From contig NC_064619.1 in NCBI RefSeq assembly GCF_023898315.1, positions 298,382,150-298,446,149 on the forward strand: DNA of 64,000 nucleotides. The letters run 5' to 3'. Below, in pieces: positions 31,875 through 43,000 of the stretch (its first letter is position 1; every line of letters starts with the position of its first letter). Both the position numbers and the translations under genes were made by a program. This DNA is from Schistocerca nitens. Taxonomy: Eukaryota > Arthropoda > Insecta > Orthoptera > Acrididae. Below the pieces are notes generated by a model, which saw only the letters and a list, made by a program, of their open reading frames with translations, was not told the origin of the DNA and searched no databases.

Positions 31875-32934
31875 AACCTACATTGCCTTTGGTCTGCTGC
31901 TGTGAAAAGACGTCTGTACTCTTCACCAACACCAGCTATGTTAATAAACAATTATCCACCTGAATATAACGGTGTGAACTATCGAAACGCGTAATGGCAA
32001 AATAAACAAGTGACTGATGCAGAAAACTGTTTCATTTGTATTTAGTTGTGCTTTTTTCTTCCCGTTCCTCCTTCACAATCACATCACCAACAGTCGATTT
32101 GGGCAGCTTCAGAAGGGTTGACATATCCCAGGCGGATTTGTTACTAAGGTGATATCCAATGAATAGTCTACGTTCGAAGTCGCAAAGCACTCACGACCGA
32201 CCAAGTTCTGCTGTTACTGCTTCTCTACTAACAACACAATACTTCTCACTTCCTTTCATAATGCCGGGTCCATCTCTCGTGAAATCTCAGGGTCGATTCC
32301 GCATTACACATGAGGGGGGAGGGGTCCGGATAGCGTGGATCAAATGTGTACGCATGTCGGCACAGATGGTATGTTTATCTGACTGAAAAAAAGGGAAGTA
32401 GAAAGGGGAATAGAACGGCACGCAGCTACCATCCACTGTCCTTCACTAGGCACGTCCCTGGGTTATAACGCTAATTGGCTCGCGCTAGCTGTAAGACATT
32501 CACGCAAATAGAAGACATAACTGTTGACTTTTCTCCGATTCATGTGATCCAGGAGATGACGCATTATTCGGTACTTTGCCACTCAGCAGGGCCAGTTCTC
32601 AGGTTAGTTCACTCTTCTTTAAAATTTATGCAAGAACTTGAGCATAAAGAACAGCTCAGTCAAAACAAATACGTTTTTACAACTATCACTGCTCCCAGTG
32701 GAAAGACCACGACCAGCACGACCCTGGAGCCCTCAAAACTGCGCTGCTTGCGCCACAGCCATAAAACACTGAGTTGTTCCAAAACCACAATAAATAAACA
32801 AATTTCATGCGTTTGGCGTTCTGAGATATTCTTAAATCCTAAATTTAGTTGTTCTTACTGAAATACAATTACTCTATTCTACTCTTAAGGACAAATTCCC
32901 TACAAAGTCTGACCTATGGACACAATCGTCTACA
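31875..32934. other. Unassigned sequence
   Basis: The plus frame 32475-32861 (128 codons) begins MARASCKTFTQIEDITVDFS. I recognise no domain in it and see no flanking splice or promoter signals. I list it as unknown rather than a gene. Confidence 0.35.
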
Positions 32935-33364
32935 TCATACTCTGCAAGCCACCTAATGGTGTGTGCCGGAGGGTACTTCTGGAACCACTAACTTATCTCC
33001 CGCCTACCCTGTTCCAATGGCCAATGCCGCGTGGAAACAACGATTGTCGGTAAGCCCCGTATTGGATCTAATTTCTCGGATTTCTCGCAGTGGTCATTTC
33101 GCGAGATGTATGTGGGAGGAAGTAATATGTTGCTTGAATCTTCCTGGGAAGTGCCCTCGTATAATTTCAATAGGAGACCTCTCCGTGACACACAACGCCT
33201 CTCACGTAGCGTCTGCCAATAGAGTTTGTTAAGCATTCCGGTAAGGCTTTCGCTCCGACCAAACGCAACGCTCTTCGTTGAATGTTCTCTACTTGGTAAG
33301 GATCCCAGATTTACGAACAATACTCAAGAACCGGTCGAACAAGCATCTTATGCGCCACTTCCAA

Positions 33365-33410
<46 letters not shown>

Positions 33411-34390
33411 TTCTAAGTGACCAAACTGCTGAGGTCATCGGTCCCCAGACTTACACACTACTTAAACTAACTTATGCTAAGAACAACACACACACCCATT
33501 CCCGATAGAGGACTCGAACCTCCGGCGGGAGGAGCCACTTCCTTCGCGGATGAATCTCAATCTGGCTTCTACTGTTAATATTATTTGTTTTATGTGGTCA
33601 TTCGTTTTAAGGTTGCTCTGTATAGTCACTCCTAGATATTTTACGGTAGATACTGTTTACAGCAGTTTGTCATCAATTACTACATTACATTTATTACATT
33701 CAGGATCATCTGCCAGATCCTGCACCATTCATCATTCCTCTGAAAGTCAGTCTGCCAATCAGTACTATCTTCTGGCACTGCTACTTTCTTACACACAAAC
33801 GCATCATATGTGAACAGTCTTAAAGAGCATCCAACGCTTTCTGCTAGATCAGTTATATACACTGTAAACAGTAAGGGTCCTATCACACTTTCTTGCGGAA
33901 CTCCGGAAATTACATCCGTCGATTTTTATCCGTTGACAGCGACGTCTTCAATTCCTTCCGCAAGGAAGTCTTGAATCCAGACACGAATCTGGTCCGATAC
34001 TCGATAAGCTCAGTTTTTTTTCACTAAACGGCACTCCGGGACGGTGTCAAATGCCTTCCTGAAGCAAGGGAGTACGGTATAAACCTGACCGCCGTTGTCT
34101 ACAGCGTTATGAATCTCATGGAGGAACAGAGCGAGCTGAGCTTCGCAAGATGTCTGTCTGCGGAACCCACGTTGATTTTTATACAGGAGATTTTCCTTCA
34201 CAAAAAAGTCATATTTCTTAAGCATAAAATATGTGCCACGTTTCTACAGCACATTCAATTCAACGATATAGGTATGTAACTGTGTGCACCTGTCCTGCGG
34301 CCCTTCTTGAAAACGGGACTAACCTGCGCTTTTTTCAGTCGATAGGTCTCCCTCGTTGTTTCAGCTATCTCTGTTGATGGGGGATGTATG
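32935..34390 (-). mobile_element. Jockey-like LINE, decayed copy with nested SINE
   Basis: Minus-strand copy longer than the one at 1973-3225. The 3' end at left reads ATACTCTGCAAGCCACCTAATGG. RT fragments are NLLYKNQRGFRRQTSCEAQL and FRKAFDTVPECRL (34010-34225), then MIGPLLFTVYITDL and LRLFTYDAFV (33680-33886), where the catalytic Asp-Asp is replaced by Thr-Tyr-Asp. The C-terminal part is at 32988-33320. A SINE at 33363-33533 interrupts it. Many stops, inactive. Confidence 0.85.
33363..33533 (-). mobile_element. tRNA-derived SINE fragment with (GT)n, nested in LINE
   Basis: Tail CTAAGTGACCAAACTGCTGAGG, then GGTCCCCAGACTTACACACTAC, and a B box complement GGACTCGAACCTCC (about 33509-33522) of the 1432-type subfamily. 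The left end is a (GT)n run (33367-33406). Flanked by GCCACTTCC (33354-33362 and 33534-33542), exactly rejoining the LINE sequence. The outer part of the head is missing. Confidence 0.88.
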
Positions 34391-35145
34391 AGAAAATACA
34401 CGGGTGCATATAAGCTAACGTAACTTTTACTGATTGAGTGATAATTGTATCAAACTTTGGACATGTTGTCATTATGTTATGGCTATGATCTGGATCTCTT
34501 TTTTCTTCTTTTTTGTCATATAATTTGACCAGAACGTTGCAGGATAGTTTCAGAACACTTATTATGACGAGAGGGACATTTTCTCAAAGGTTACTTTACT
34601 TATTACTTTCAAAATGTGGACGATTATACTTAGCAATTAGGTACATCAATCTGTGAATTCGCTTTCTAATATCAGTCTTAGAACCCTCGCAATATTTTTT
34701 TAAATTTATCTGTATCAGACATAGCAACTGTTTCAACAAAAATTACAATAAATTTGATACTAGGCACCCTTCAAGTATTTTGTACCACAGGAGATTGTGT
34801 TATAATACTGTTAAGTACAAAATCTGTAGCAAATTTCAGTTCTTTATGTAAAATGGTCCAGCAGAAAATGTTCCTCATACAGTAAAAAATGAAAGTTACG
34901 GAAAATGCAGAAAACAGATTTTACTAGCATTTATGCCAGAAACAAGTACCTCAATGTTGCCCATAACCATACATTAGGTCTTTTTGGTCTTCGTGTAGCT
35001 CAGCTCTTCTTCAATAGGTTTTCAGAGTAGCAACCTGCATCAGACCCTAGTCTCATAAGGGTCCTGGTTTTTCCAGTGTTACCGTCATTGAATAACAGAC
35101 ATGCTTCATATGAGGAAATTTTAACAGTAGTACGTGAGAAAACGG
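34391..35145. other. Unassigned AT-rich sequence
   Basis: No frame above 60 codons with a motif and no repeat family recognised. Confidence 0.5.
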
Positions 35146-35147
35146 TG

Positions 35148-35330
35148 GTCTAGCGGTTCTAGGCGCTCAGTCAGGAACCGCGCGACTGCTACGGTCGCAG
35201 GTTCGAATCCTGCCTCGGGCATGGATGTGTGTGATGTCCTTAGGTTAGTTAGTTTTAAGTAGTTCTAAGTTCTAGGGGACTTATGACCACAGCTGTTGAG
35301 TCCCATAGTGCTCAGAGCCATTTGAACCAT
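35148..35330 (+). mobile_element. tRNA-derived SINE (Leu/Ser-type head)
   Basis: Plus-strand copy with shortened head GGTCTAGCGGTTCTAGGCGC. B box GGTTCGAATCC lies at 35200-35210 and the tail ends GAGCCATTTGAACCAT. Flanks share only GAAAAC. Confidence 0.9.
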
Positions 35331-37141
35331 ATTTTGAAAACTTTGTCTTTGGGCGTCTCTCGTAACTGAGGTAATTAAAGCTTGGTGTACCACCATACGT
35401 GCATTTTATTTCATAAATCGTAAATAATCGCATGGTAAATGGGCTCACAGCCTTCGTTACCCTACAGATGTCTTCTATTATGGCAGTGAATAACAAAATA
35501 CCGGAAACAGTGACAGTGTCGTGTAGAAAATGGAACGTGCCACTGGGCACTGATTGAAATAAGGTCGCTTTTACATTATTTGTAACACGACTTAACCTCT
35601 AAAAATCGGAGACAATATTTCTAACATGCAACAGAACTATCCCGTGGCAAAAAATTTCAACAGCAATTTTACACGCATCCCCCCTTAAACTGTTGCTAGA
35701 AGGGGCACACGTTATTTTGCATTATCTTACAGGTATCTCATCTGGTCCTGATACCTTTCCATTATTATGCGACTCTGATTGCTTTTCTATTTCGCGATAG
35801 GTTATCGATATCCGTCATTTCCAGATTGGTACGATGACTACACACGGAGACAACTGTTCCGCTAACAGATGACTCAGTACAGGAGGCATTTACAATGAGG
35901 ACACACAATATTCAAGGTTGAACAGTTGTGAATGGTCCAGAGCCATTCTGGTGATGGCTCGATAATGAACGGGTACGTTCGAAACTAGTCACTATCCAAC
36001 CAAATGACAGTGCATCTGAGAAGGGAAAAAAAATAAAATAAAAATAATAAAATAAAAAATAAGGAACACAGTAGCTAATCCTTCTGCCAACGCAGAGCTG
36101 GAACTCTGCCTTACGTACTTAATATGAAATAGCAGGCACTGGTGCCGACCAGATTATAAATCGCTTTTCAGCAATCAGTGCGCCCGCATCCCGAGATTGA
36201 AAAGCCGCTACAGTGCTGACGCGAAGCCAAAGCTTCGGCTAATCATTACGTCGGCAGGACAGCACAGCACCCCCCCACCCCGCCCCTACTCACCAAATCA
36301 ATGGCGTCGACTAAACAAACGAGGCACGGCCATTGGCCTCTGCGTCATTAGGCGCCGCTAATCACTTCATTGCCCGAATTCTGCCAGACTGGCCGACGGA
36401 TCTGAATTGAATTCCCGTTCGGTCGGCGATCGCAACAGCTGCATCAAAGAAACGCGCCGAATTACTCGCAGTCGAGATTTAACCGCCAGCTCAAAGGGGC
36501 GCCGGCGCACGTAATATATAGGGATTTCGGCCGGCTGCGGTAATTATATCGCGGCTATCGGAAAACGATGCACCGCCAGCAAAGTGGCCGATTGCACACA
36601 CTGTGTACGGACCGCGCAGTTTGGGAACTGAGTGCTTGGAATTGCATACAAGGTGGACGTAAAAAGAGTGCAATATTTCGCAACTTCGTCAGCCGCTCTT
36701 TCATCATGTTCCCGCTTGATTCTATAGCAACTTCTACCAGAAACGGATTTCGCCAGTTTAAAATGCTTAGTTGCTGCTACAGTACTACACGGACCAGGTA
36801 AACATATTACCTTTACAGATTTTAACGTTGATTGAAAAGTCATCCGCAAATTGTGTTACAGCCATTTGGTAACAGCCAGTATCTACCGTTTCCGATACCT
36901 TCGAATGACATTACGAAGAGTGCATCATTAATAGTTCTTTTAGCAACTCGCAAGAGTTATCAACATTAATCATTCTTGTAATTATTCGGTCACTCATTTC
37001 GATAATTTGAACCTTATCTAAAATATCCGAATTCGCTGGGATATCATTTATCTTGTTTTTATCACTGGTTAGTTTAATGCGACGATGCATTACGATATGA
37101 AATGTCTCAACGAATTACAATGTCAATAGATAAACTAAATG
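35331..37141. other. Unassigned sequence with a GC-rich segment (36100-36620)
   Basis: No gene recognised. The segment at 36100-36620 has high CpG and several homeodomain-like TAAT motifs (for example CGCTAATCACTTC and GCGGTAATTATATCGCG), so it is a candidate conserved regulatory element. Supporting evidence is composition only. Confidence 0.3.
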
Positions 37142-37151
37142 TTTCAAGTGT

Positions 37152-37815
37152 AATGAGATTTTCACTCTGCGTCGGAATGTGCCATCATATGAAACTTCCC
37201 AGCACATTAAAATTGTGTGCCGGACGAGACTCGAACTCCGGACCCTTGCCTTTCGCGGGCAAGTGCTCTACCGACTTTTTTTCTTTTTTTTTCCTTTCCT
37301 TTGCATTTTGTTCGGTATTATTCGTTGCGTTTGGTCTGCGCGGACGTCAGAAGACACCCATTCACGTTGATCGTTGATTCCTTTACTCAGTTTTTTTTAT
37401 TACAGAGAGCGAGTCGCTCTCAGTCCGAACACGCTGAGCTACAGTAACGATTCAGCTGCCCAAGCACGACTCACGACTCGTCCTCACAGCTTTATTTTCC
37501 CCGTTATCTCATCTCCTACCTTCCAAGCTCCACAGAAACACTCCTGCGAAACGTGCAAGACTACTGCGCCTGCAAGAAAGGTTATAGTGGAGACATGGCT
37601 TAGCCATAGCCCGGGAAGTTTCCAGATTGAGATTTTCACTCTGCAGCGGAGTGTGCACTGATATGAAACTTCCTGGCAGATGAGATACTACTGGAAGTAA
37701 AGCGTGAGTCGTGATTGGGTAGCTCACACGGTAGAGCAACTGTCTGCGAAAGGCAACGGTCCCGAGTTCGTGTCTCGGTCCGGCACACAGTTTTAATCTG
37801 CCAGGAAGTCTCACC
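37152..37815. mobile_element. Foldback element with outward-facing tRNA-like arms (long copy)
   Basis: Flanked by the perfect 10-bp duplication TTTCAAGTGT (37142-37151 and 37816-37825). The left arm carries a tRNA-like unit on minus (ACTCGAACTCCGGAC at about 37231-37245). The right arm carries one on plus, with GGTAGCTCACACGGTAGAGC as A-box region and GAGTTCGTGTCTCGG as B-box region (about 37764-37778). The motif GAGATTTTCACTCTGC occurs at about 37157 and again near 37630, so the right part repeats the left in direct order before the final arm. A 9-10 bp duplication is typical of Mutator-like elements, but no transposase is present, so the class is open. Confidence 0.82.
37276..37452 (-). mobile_element. 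tRNA-derived SINE nested in tRNA-bearing foldback element
   Basis: Minus-strand relative of the inner SINE at 26282-26451. The left end is a T-rich run (its A tail). Its body on minus reads GTCTTCTGACGTCCGCGCAG and CTGTAATAAAAAAAACTGAG, and the head is AGCTCAGCGTGTTCGGACTG. It splits the left tRNA-like arm between CTCTACCGAC and the resumed CTGCCCAAGCACG. Confidence 0.83.
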
Positions 37816-37825
37816 TTTCAAGTGT

Positions 37826-39070
37826 CTCGAAGATCACCCCTTTGTCATTTTCACAGTCAGTGGTATCCTAGCCTAACATATACTGTGATTATGACAAACG
37901 AACGCAGTACTAAGTTTCAGACAAAATACAGCGCGCGTGCAGACTCAAAACACTTGTTGAGAATGTTTATGGAAAAGAAAGATGTGCTAAACAAGTACGA
38001 TTTTATTTTCAAAACTATTATTAGTCAGTAGTCTGGACCCTAAAAAATAAGAAAAGAAGGTTAAATGCCCCCTAGACAAAGAAGTAGGTTCAAACGGTCG
38101 ATAACTTCAAATGATTATTAATACAAGAAATGCATTACGCAACCAAATTAAAATAATTGTCTCCATTGTGATGCATCAGTTTGAAATTTGGCTTAAAGGT
38201 GCGTACAACCTTGCTTTGCAGTGGTGCAAAGTCATGGCGCTCTGTGATTCACTCTTCGGGTCGGCGGCGCTTCAAACAGCAAGGTGTTGACACTTGCGAG
38301 AAAAAGGCCACGTCTGAGCAGTTCATGTGAGCTGTAAGGTAGGTTAATGACGTCACATTGGCACCAAATTTCACCACAATTCTACCCAACGCCACCGTGG
38401 ACATGTCACATGATGGGAAGGTCGTCACACCCCCAATTACCCACATTTCATCCCTTTTTTGACGTCTCTGCGATGGAGGTCAGAATGGCGACACCCAGTG
38501 TTGAAATCACGCTGTTTTCGTGTGGGTGGTCGAGGAAAACATTTAAAACACACCGCCGCTCGGAATTTTCACGACCAGGCCTCTGTGGCTGACATTAAGA
38601 GGGCCTTCATTCATACGAAATTCGCGGTCGAAAACGACCCCTTTGAAGTGTAGCGTGACATCAATTTTTTCTATGCCACACAAGATGGTATCACTAGTAA
38701 CCAGTCAAAACAATTCGACGCAATTTGAACGTGTTCCGAAGCCGATAAATGTGTTTATGCCATTTGATCCCTCCTTTTTCGTGCCTTCTGTGGCGTGATC
38801 ACAGGAGAGTTTGACATTGACACACGCGTGAATAAAATGGTACAGTGTCCCTCGAAAACCACCCAGTACGGCAATACCCTCGGTACCACCCACGCACCTT
38901 TGTTGAGCACGTTAACAACGTACCTGTCTGAAACCTCGAACCCAATTCAGCCGTGCAGCTGCTCTACTGCTGAAAGTAGGCGAAGTCCACCTACGGGTGT
39001 CGAAGGGTTTGGCTAACCCTCAGGCGCTACAACAGCCCCGCTGCTAAATCGCTACTGGCTATGTAAACAA
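37826..39070. other. Possible unclassified interspersed repeat (38150-39060)
   Basis: The stretch from about 38150 contains CATCAGTTTGAAATTTGGCTTAAAGGTGCG and GGCGCTTCAAACAGCAAGG, and GGGTTTGGCTAACCCTCAGG near its end. The wording resembles a dispersed acridid repeat I remember, but no terminal repeats or coding domain are visible here. Frames are short. The part at 37826-38150 is unassigned. Confidence 0.3.
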
Positions 39071-40680
39071 TTTAGATATCCAGATGTGAATTTTGTGATA
39101 CATTATTATTATCATCGATTCTGAATATGTCATATTTTTATGTCTGACACGTGCGTGTTAACGTCCCACATGATAGCAAACGACATGACATGCTTCGTGA
39201 TATATACTACAGAATACACACACAAATAATAACAAAAGCGCGGTTTTACATTGTTAAAATTGCTTCAAGATATCTCGTGTTTCCCGTCTTTCCGGCGGGA
39301 AACTATTTCGGAGTGACCGTTTGGGTTTTCTACACGGATAAAATCAAAGATCAAATCAAACTAAAAGGCAACCACGGCTCAAGTCGTTGCACAAAACACA
39401 CACGCGCGCGTGCATAAGGATGTTTTCTCTCCTATTAGCTCACATTAAGTCGTCACCCGATCAGATGCTGGCGACTCTTCGGTCGCTCGTCGGCCTCCTG
39501 CCTCCTCAGGGCACGTACCGAGGGAATTTTCATCGCTTCCCTTCAAAGCAGCCGCAATACCATTAGCGAGCGTCGCTTCCATGGTGTAATAAAAAGAAAA
39601 ATTCTGGCCAATTATGGCTAATAGCATCCCCCTCCCTTCCCGCGGCGGTGCAGAGTTTATCGCGGAAAATTGTTCGACAGAGCCCGAGGCGACCACGACC
39701 TGCAGGCATGCGCATACCTACCTAGCTACTAGCACGACGAGTGGGTGGTGCCGTTCGGTCGCTGCCTGCGTTACCACGCTACGGCGAGAGGCCCATTCAC
39801 AAGTTCTCTTGGGCCCTTCCCACCCGCTGGTAGTTTTATTTCGTCCTCTTCAAAATTTCCCCCGGGCGAGTAAAATACTCCTTACTGTAAGGTACACCCT
39901 CTCGCGCCGTCCGGGAAACGCCGTGCCTCATTCGAACAAAGCCGAGAGGCAGACCAGCTTCATCAGATACAACTGCTTCTCCTCTTGCCAAGGGGAGATA
40001 AATCTGTATTCAGTACCGAGCGAAGGGAAATTTATACGGGCCCAGATACACAGTGCTCCAAACGGGCGTGCGCTCAAGGGTAAATTTCAGCGTCGTTATC
40101 GGAGAATTCCCCGCCCGAATGCTCGCAGTGGAGCATTTACTGGCGCGCAGCTTCCTCAATGCCGATGTAGGTAGGAATTGAAGTGAAGAGTGCGTAACAG
40201 CAGCAAGATCAAATGATTAACGCCTGCCAACGCAAGTGTCTTACACTGTTGACCACCAAAATTTCAACACAGGAGCGATAACAAGTACCGAAGCAGGAAG
40301 AATACATGACTATATTAGTAGGTTAACTGACGCTGTAGAGTGCACGAAATTTAGTAAATAGAACTGCCACTTATAGTGTCTGTAACTTGATCAGGCATCG
40401 AGTAGAGTTCAGACTGGATGGCAGAAACGAGTCCGTCATTCTAGGCTCTATGCCTGAATTCATAAATCGGCGAACGGAGGCGCGCCAATCTCCCGACAAC
40501 CCAAAACTAATTATTTTCAATGGGTCAGAGATCTGGATAACGTGCTGGCCATGGTAACAATCGCGCATCCTATGTATAGAGGTAGGTCAGGGCAGTAAGA
40601 TAACGTGCTTATTGAAAAAAAACGCCGAGGAGGCCTCGAAGATTGGGCTCAGCCACCAGAACTTTTTGAATGATCAGTCT
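39071..40680. other. Unassigned sequence with a GC-rich segment (39430-40180)
   Basis: A plus frame of 186 codons (39614-40174) is open through a GC-rich region. Its composition (Arg/Ser/Thr/Pro) and lack of any motif suggest a chance frame. AATTATGGCTAATAGC and AAATTTATACGGGCCC are candidate conserved non-coding motifs. No supported gene. Confidence 0.3.
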
Positions 40681-41776
40681 TCTGATTAGTCTGATGCGGA
40701 CCGCCACGAATTTCTCTTCTGTGCCGACCTTTTCACCTCAGAGTAGAGCTTGCAAACCATATCCTCAATTGTTTGCTGAATGTCTTCCAATATCTGGTCA
40801 AGGTTTATAGTTTGCTGGCACACCTGTAAAGCTGCAAGTAGTGTAGTACAGTAGGAAAGTAGTTCAACTGTAGTTCTTAGTAAAGTAAATAGGACAGTAG
40901 TAGCTTGCCCATTACAATTAACTGTATTAACACTACCAGACATTACCTGAATGAATTGTAAAATCGTACAACGCACTAATTAGATAGGGAAGCTGATGTA
41001 TCATTAACATTTTTATGAAATTTTTTTAACAAACAAAAAGAAGATCTCTGTTTTCATCTACTGTTTTTACTCTTTACAGCCCCCTCTGGTACCATGGAAG
41101 TTATTCACTGATGTCGTAACAGATGTCTTATCATCCTGTCCCTTTTTCCTGTCATTTGTCTTCCATATATTCCTTCCCTCACCGATTCTGCGGAGAACCT
41201 CCTCATTCCTTGCCTTATCAGTCCGTCTAATTTTCAGCATTCTTATGTAGCATCACATCTCAAATGCTTCGATTCTCCTCTGTTCCGGTTTCCCCACAGT
41301 GTATGTTTCACTACCATATAATGTTGTGCTTCAAACATAATTTTTCATAAATTTCTTCTTCAAATTAATGCCTGTGTCTGACCAGTAGACTTCTCTTGGC
41401 CAGGAATGCCCTTTTTGTCAGTGCTAGTTTGCTTTTTATGTCCTCCTTGCTCTGTCCGTCATGGTTTGTTTCGCTGTCTACGTAGATGAATTCCTTAGCT
41501 TCATCTACTTAGTGATCACCAATTCTGGTTCTAACTTTCTCGGTATTCTCATTTCTGCTACTACTCATTTTTTCGTTTTCCTTCGATTTACTCTCACAAG
41601 GGGAGGCCGCCAATTGAGAAATTCAGATTCAGTTCATACTGCGCATAATAAAAGCTCATGGCCAGAGGTGTAATGTGGCAAAGCACCAAGATGCACTTCT
41701 CAGCCGTTGTCGAGAAAATCGACAGTTAAAATAAACCGTTGCGGTGAAATACTCTCTACGATTAATAATTTCCTAC

Positions 41777-41848
41777 AGGGTTGTGGCGCAGCGGTAAGCG
41801 CTTTGGTTCGTAATCCGAAGGTCGCCGGATCGAATCTCGCGCCATGCA
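41777..41848 (+). other. tRNA-like unit in left arm
   Basis: Reads GGTTGTGGCGCAGCGGTAAG (A-box region), CGCTTTGGTTCGTAATCCGA (anticodon-arm region with CGT), then GGTCGCCGGATCGAATCTCG (B-box region, GGATCGAATCT instead of GGTTCGANTCC). TTTTTTT follows at about 41852-41858, a standard polymerase III stop. No matching acceptor stem is complete, so I regard it as tRNA-derived and not as a working tRNA. Confidence 0.7.
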
Positions 41849-41879
41849 ACATTTTTTTATTATTAGTTTTTTGCAATTC

Positions 41880-41883
<4 letters not shown>

Positions 41884-41947
<64 letters not shown>
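41884..41947. repeat. (TA)n microsatellite, left
   Basis: 64 bp of uninterrupted TA, immediately inside the left arm. Confidence 0.97.
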
Positions 41948-41948
<1 letters not shown>

Positions 41949-42486
41949 GCACATAAACTATTAATGAATTGCTTATGCATGTTGGTGAAGGCGGATCGCT
42001 CTCCAATTGTACCGCCTCCATTTTTCCGTTTGTTTAACAGGGTGTACCAAAGCTCTCACGTCCGCACTGATTTTCGACGATGTTATAAGTTGCGCTAGGG
42101 ACCGCATCTACCTTCTTTCGAAGTTAGCAGGCAACTACGCTGTTATGCGCCGGCTCGTTTAGGCCCATTCAACATCTGTTCTTCAAGTGTAACGAGCAAG
42201 TAACGGAGTTTATATTTCATACCTGAAACAGCAAATTTGTGTTCGTGGGGTTTCTATTCTAATTCGAACGTTTGACTTACACTATACGTATTCGTTTCGG
42301 AATATCGTTTCTACGTCTTCCGTTAACTATACGTGGTTAACATTATGAAGACAATTAATAACATTTGTGAAACACAACTTTGTTTGCGGAAAACATAATG
42401 ATGTTCGAAGTCGCCAGTTTTTCCACGACAAACGACTTTCAACAACTTATTATATGCATAATTGTTGCAACTGATTACCGGAAATT

Positions 42487-42490
<4 letters not shown>

Positions 42491-42544
<54 letters not shown>
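42491..42544. repeat. (TA)n microsatellite, right
   Basis: 54 bp of uninterrupted AT, immediately inside the right arm, mirroring the left array. Confidence 0.97.
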
Positions 42545-42547
<3 letters not shown>

Positions 42548-42585
42548 AATTACAAAAAAGAAAAATACTAAAAAAAAATAAACGT

Positions 42586-42657
42586 TGCATGGTGCGAGAT
42601 TCGATCCGGCGACCTTCGGATTACGAACCAAAGCGCTTACCGCTGCGCCACAACCCT
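42586..42657 (-). other. tRNA-like unit in right arm
   Basis: Reverse complement of the left-arm unit with one base change (CTCGCACCATG instead of CTCGCGCCATG). An A run on plus (about 42571-42580) gives a T-run terminator on minus, followed by the second (TA)n array. Confidence 0.7.
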
Positions 42658-43000
42658 GTAGGAAATTATTAATCGTAGAGAGTATTTCACCGCAACGGTT
42701 TATTTTAACTGTCGATTTTCTCGACAACGGCTGAGAAGTGCATCTTGGTGCTTTGCCACATTACACCTCTGGCCATGAGCTTTTATTATGCGCAGTATGA
42801 ATTGAATCTGAATTTCTCAATTGGCGGCCTCCCCTTGCCAGTCCATATTCTGTAGCCATCGGAGGGTTCTTTCCATCAAGAGATCTCGTAATTCTTCTTC
42901 ACTCTCACTGATGATATCAATTTCATCATCTTACCATGTCTATTGTTTCGCTTTGAATTTTAATCCCACTCTTGAACCTTTCTTTTATATATGGCCATAA

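Larger units (their letters stand above)
41597..42837. mobile_element. Long-TIR element with an inward-facing tRNA-like unit in each arm
   Basis: A 1241-bp element. The left arm 41597-41850 and right arm 42584-42837 are exact-length inverted repeats of 254 bp with two mismatches. Both ends read CAAGGGGAGGCCGCCAATTG. Each arm carries a tRNA-like unit directed toward the centre, followed by a T run and then a (TA)n array (41884-41947 and 42491-42544). The central 540 bp has no protein frame of note. It sits inside an RTE-like LINE relic that continues on both sides, so it behaves as one insertion. I see no target-site duplication. Class unknown. Confidence 0.9.
40681..43000 (-). mobile_element. 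RTE-like LINE relic (second family), interrupted
   Basis: Minus-strand relic in three pieces. 40686-40800 is the 3' part, CKLYSEVKRSAQKRNSWRSA. 41075-41596 reads DKARNEEVLRRIGEGRNIWK, MLKIRRTD and KLALTKRAFLAK in pieces. 42838-43000 reads ESEEELRDLLMERTLRWLQN and IKIQSET. A roughly 270-bp unrelated insert lies at about 40800-41070, and the long-TIR element occupies 41597-42837. Another copy of this family lies at 48085-48370. Confidence 0.7.

Noticed and set aside
32475-32861. 128-codon plus frame as an unknown gene
   Set aside because: No family, no context, Ser/Thr-rich. Kept only as an unassigned stretch.
41707-42727. Two identical-looking proteins starting MSRKSTVKINRCGEILSTIN
   Set aside because: They are the same inverted arm translated from both strands, ending in the (TA)n arrays. 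The arm holds a tRNA-like unit, not a gene.
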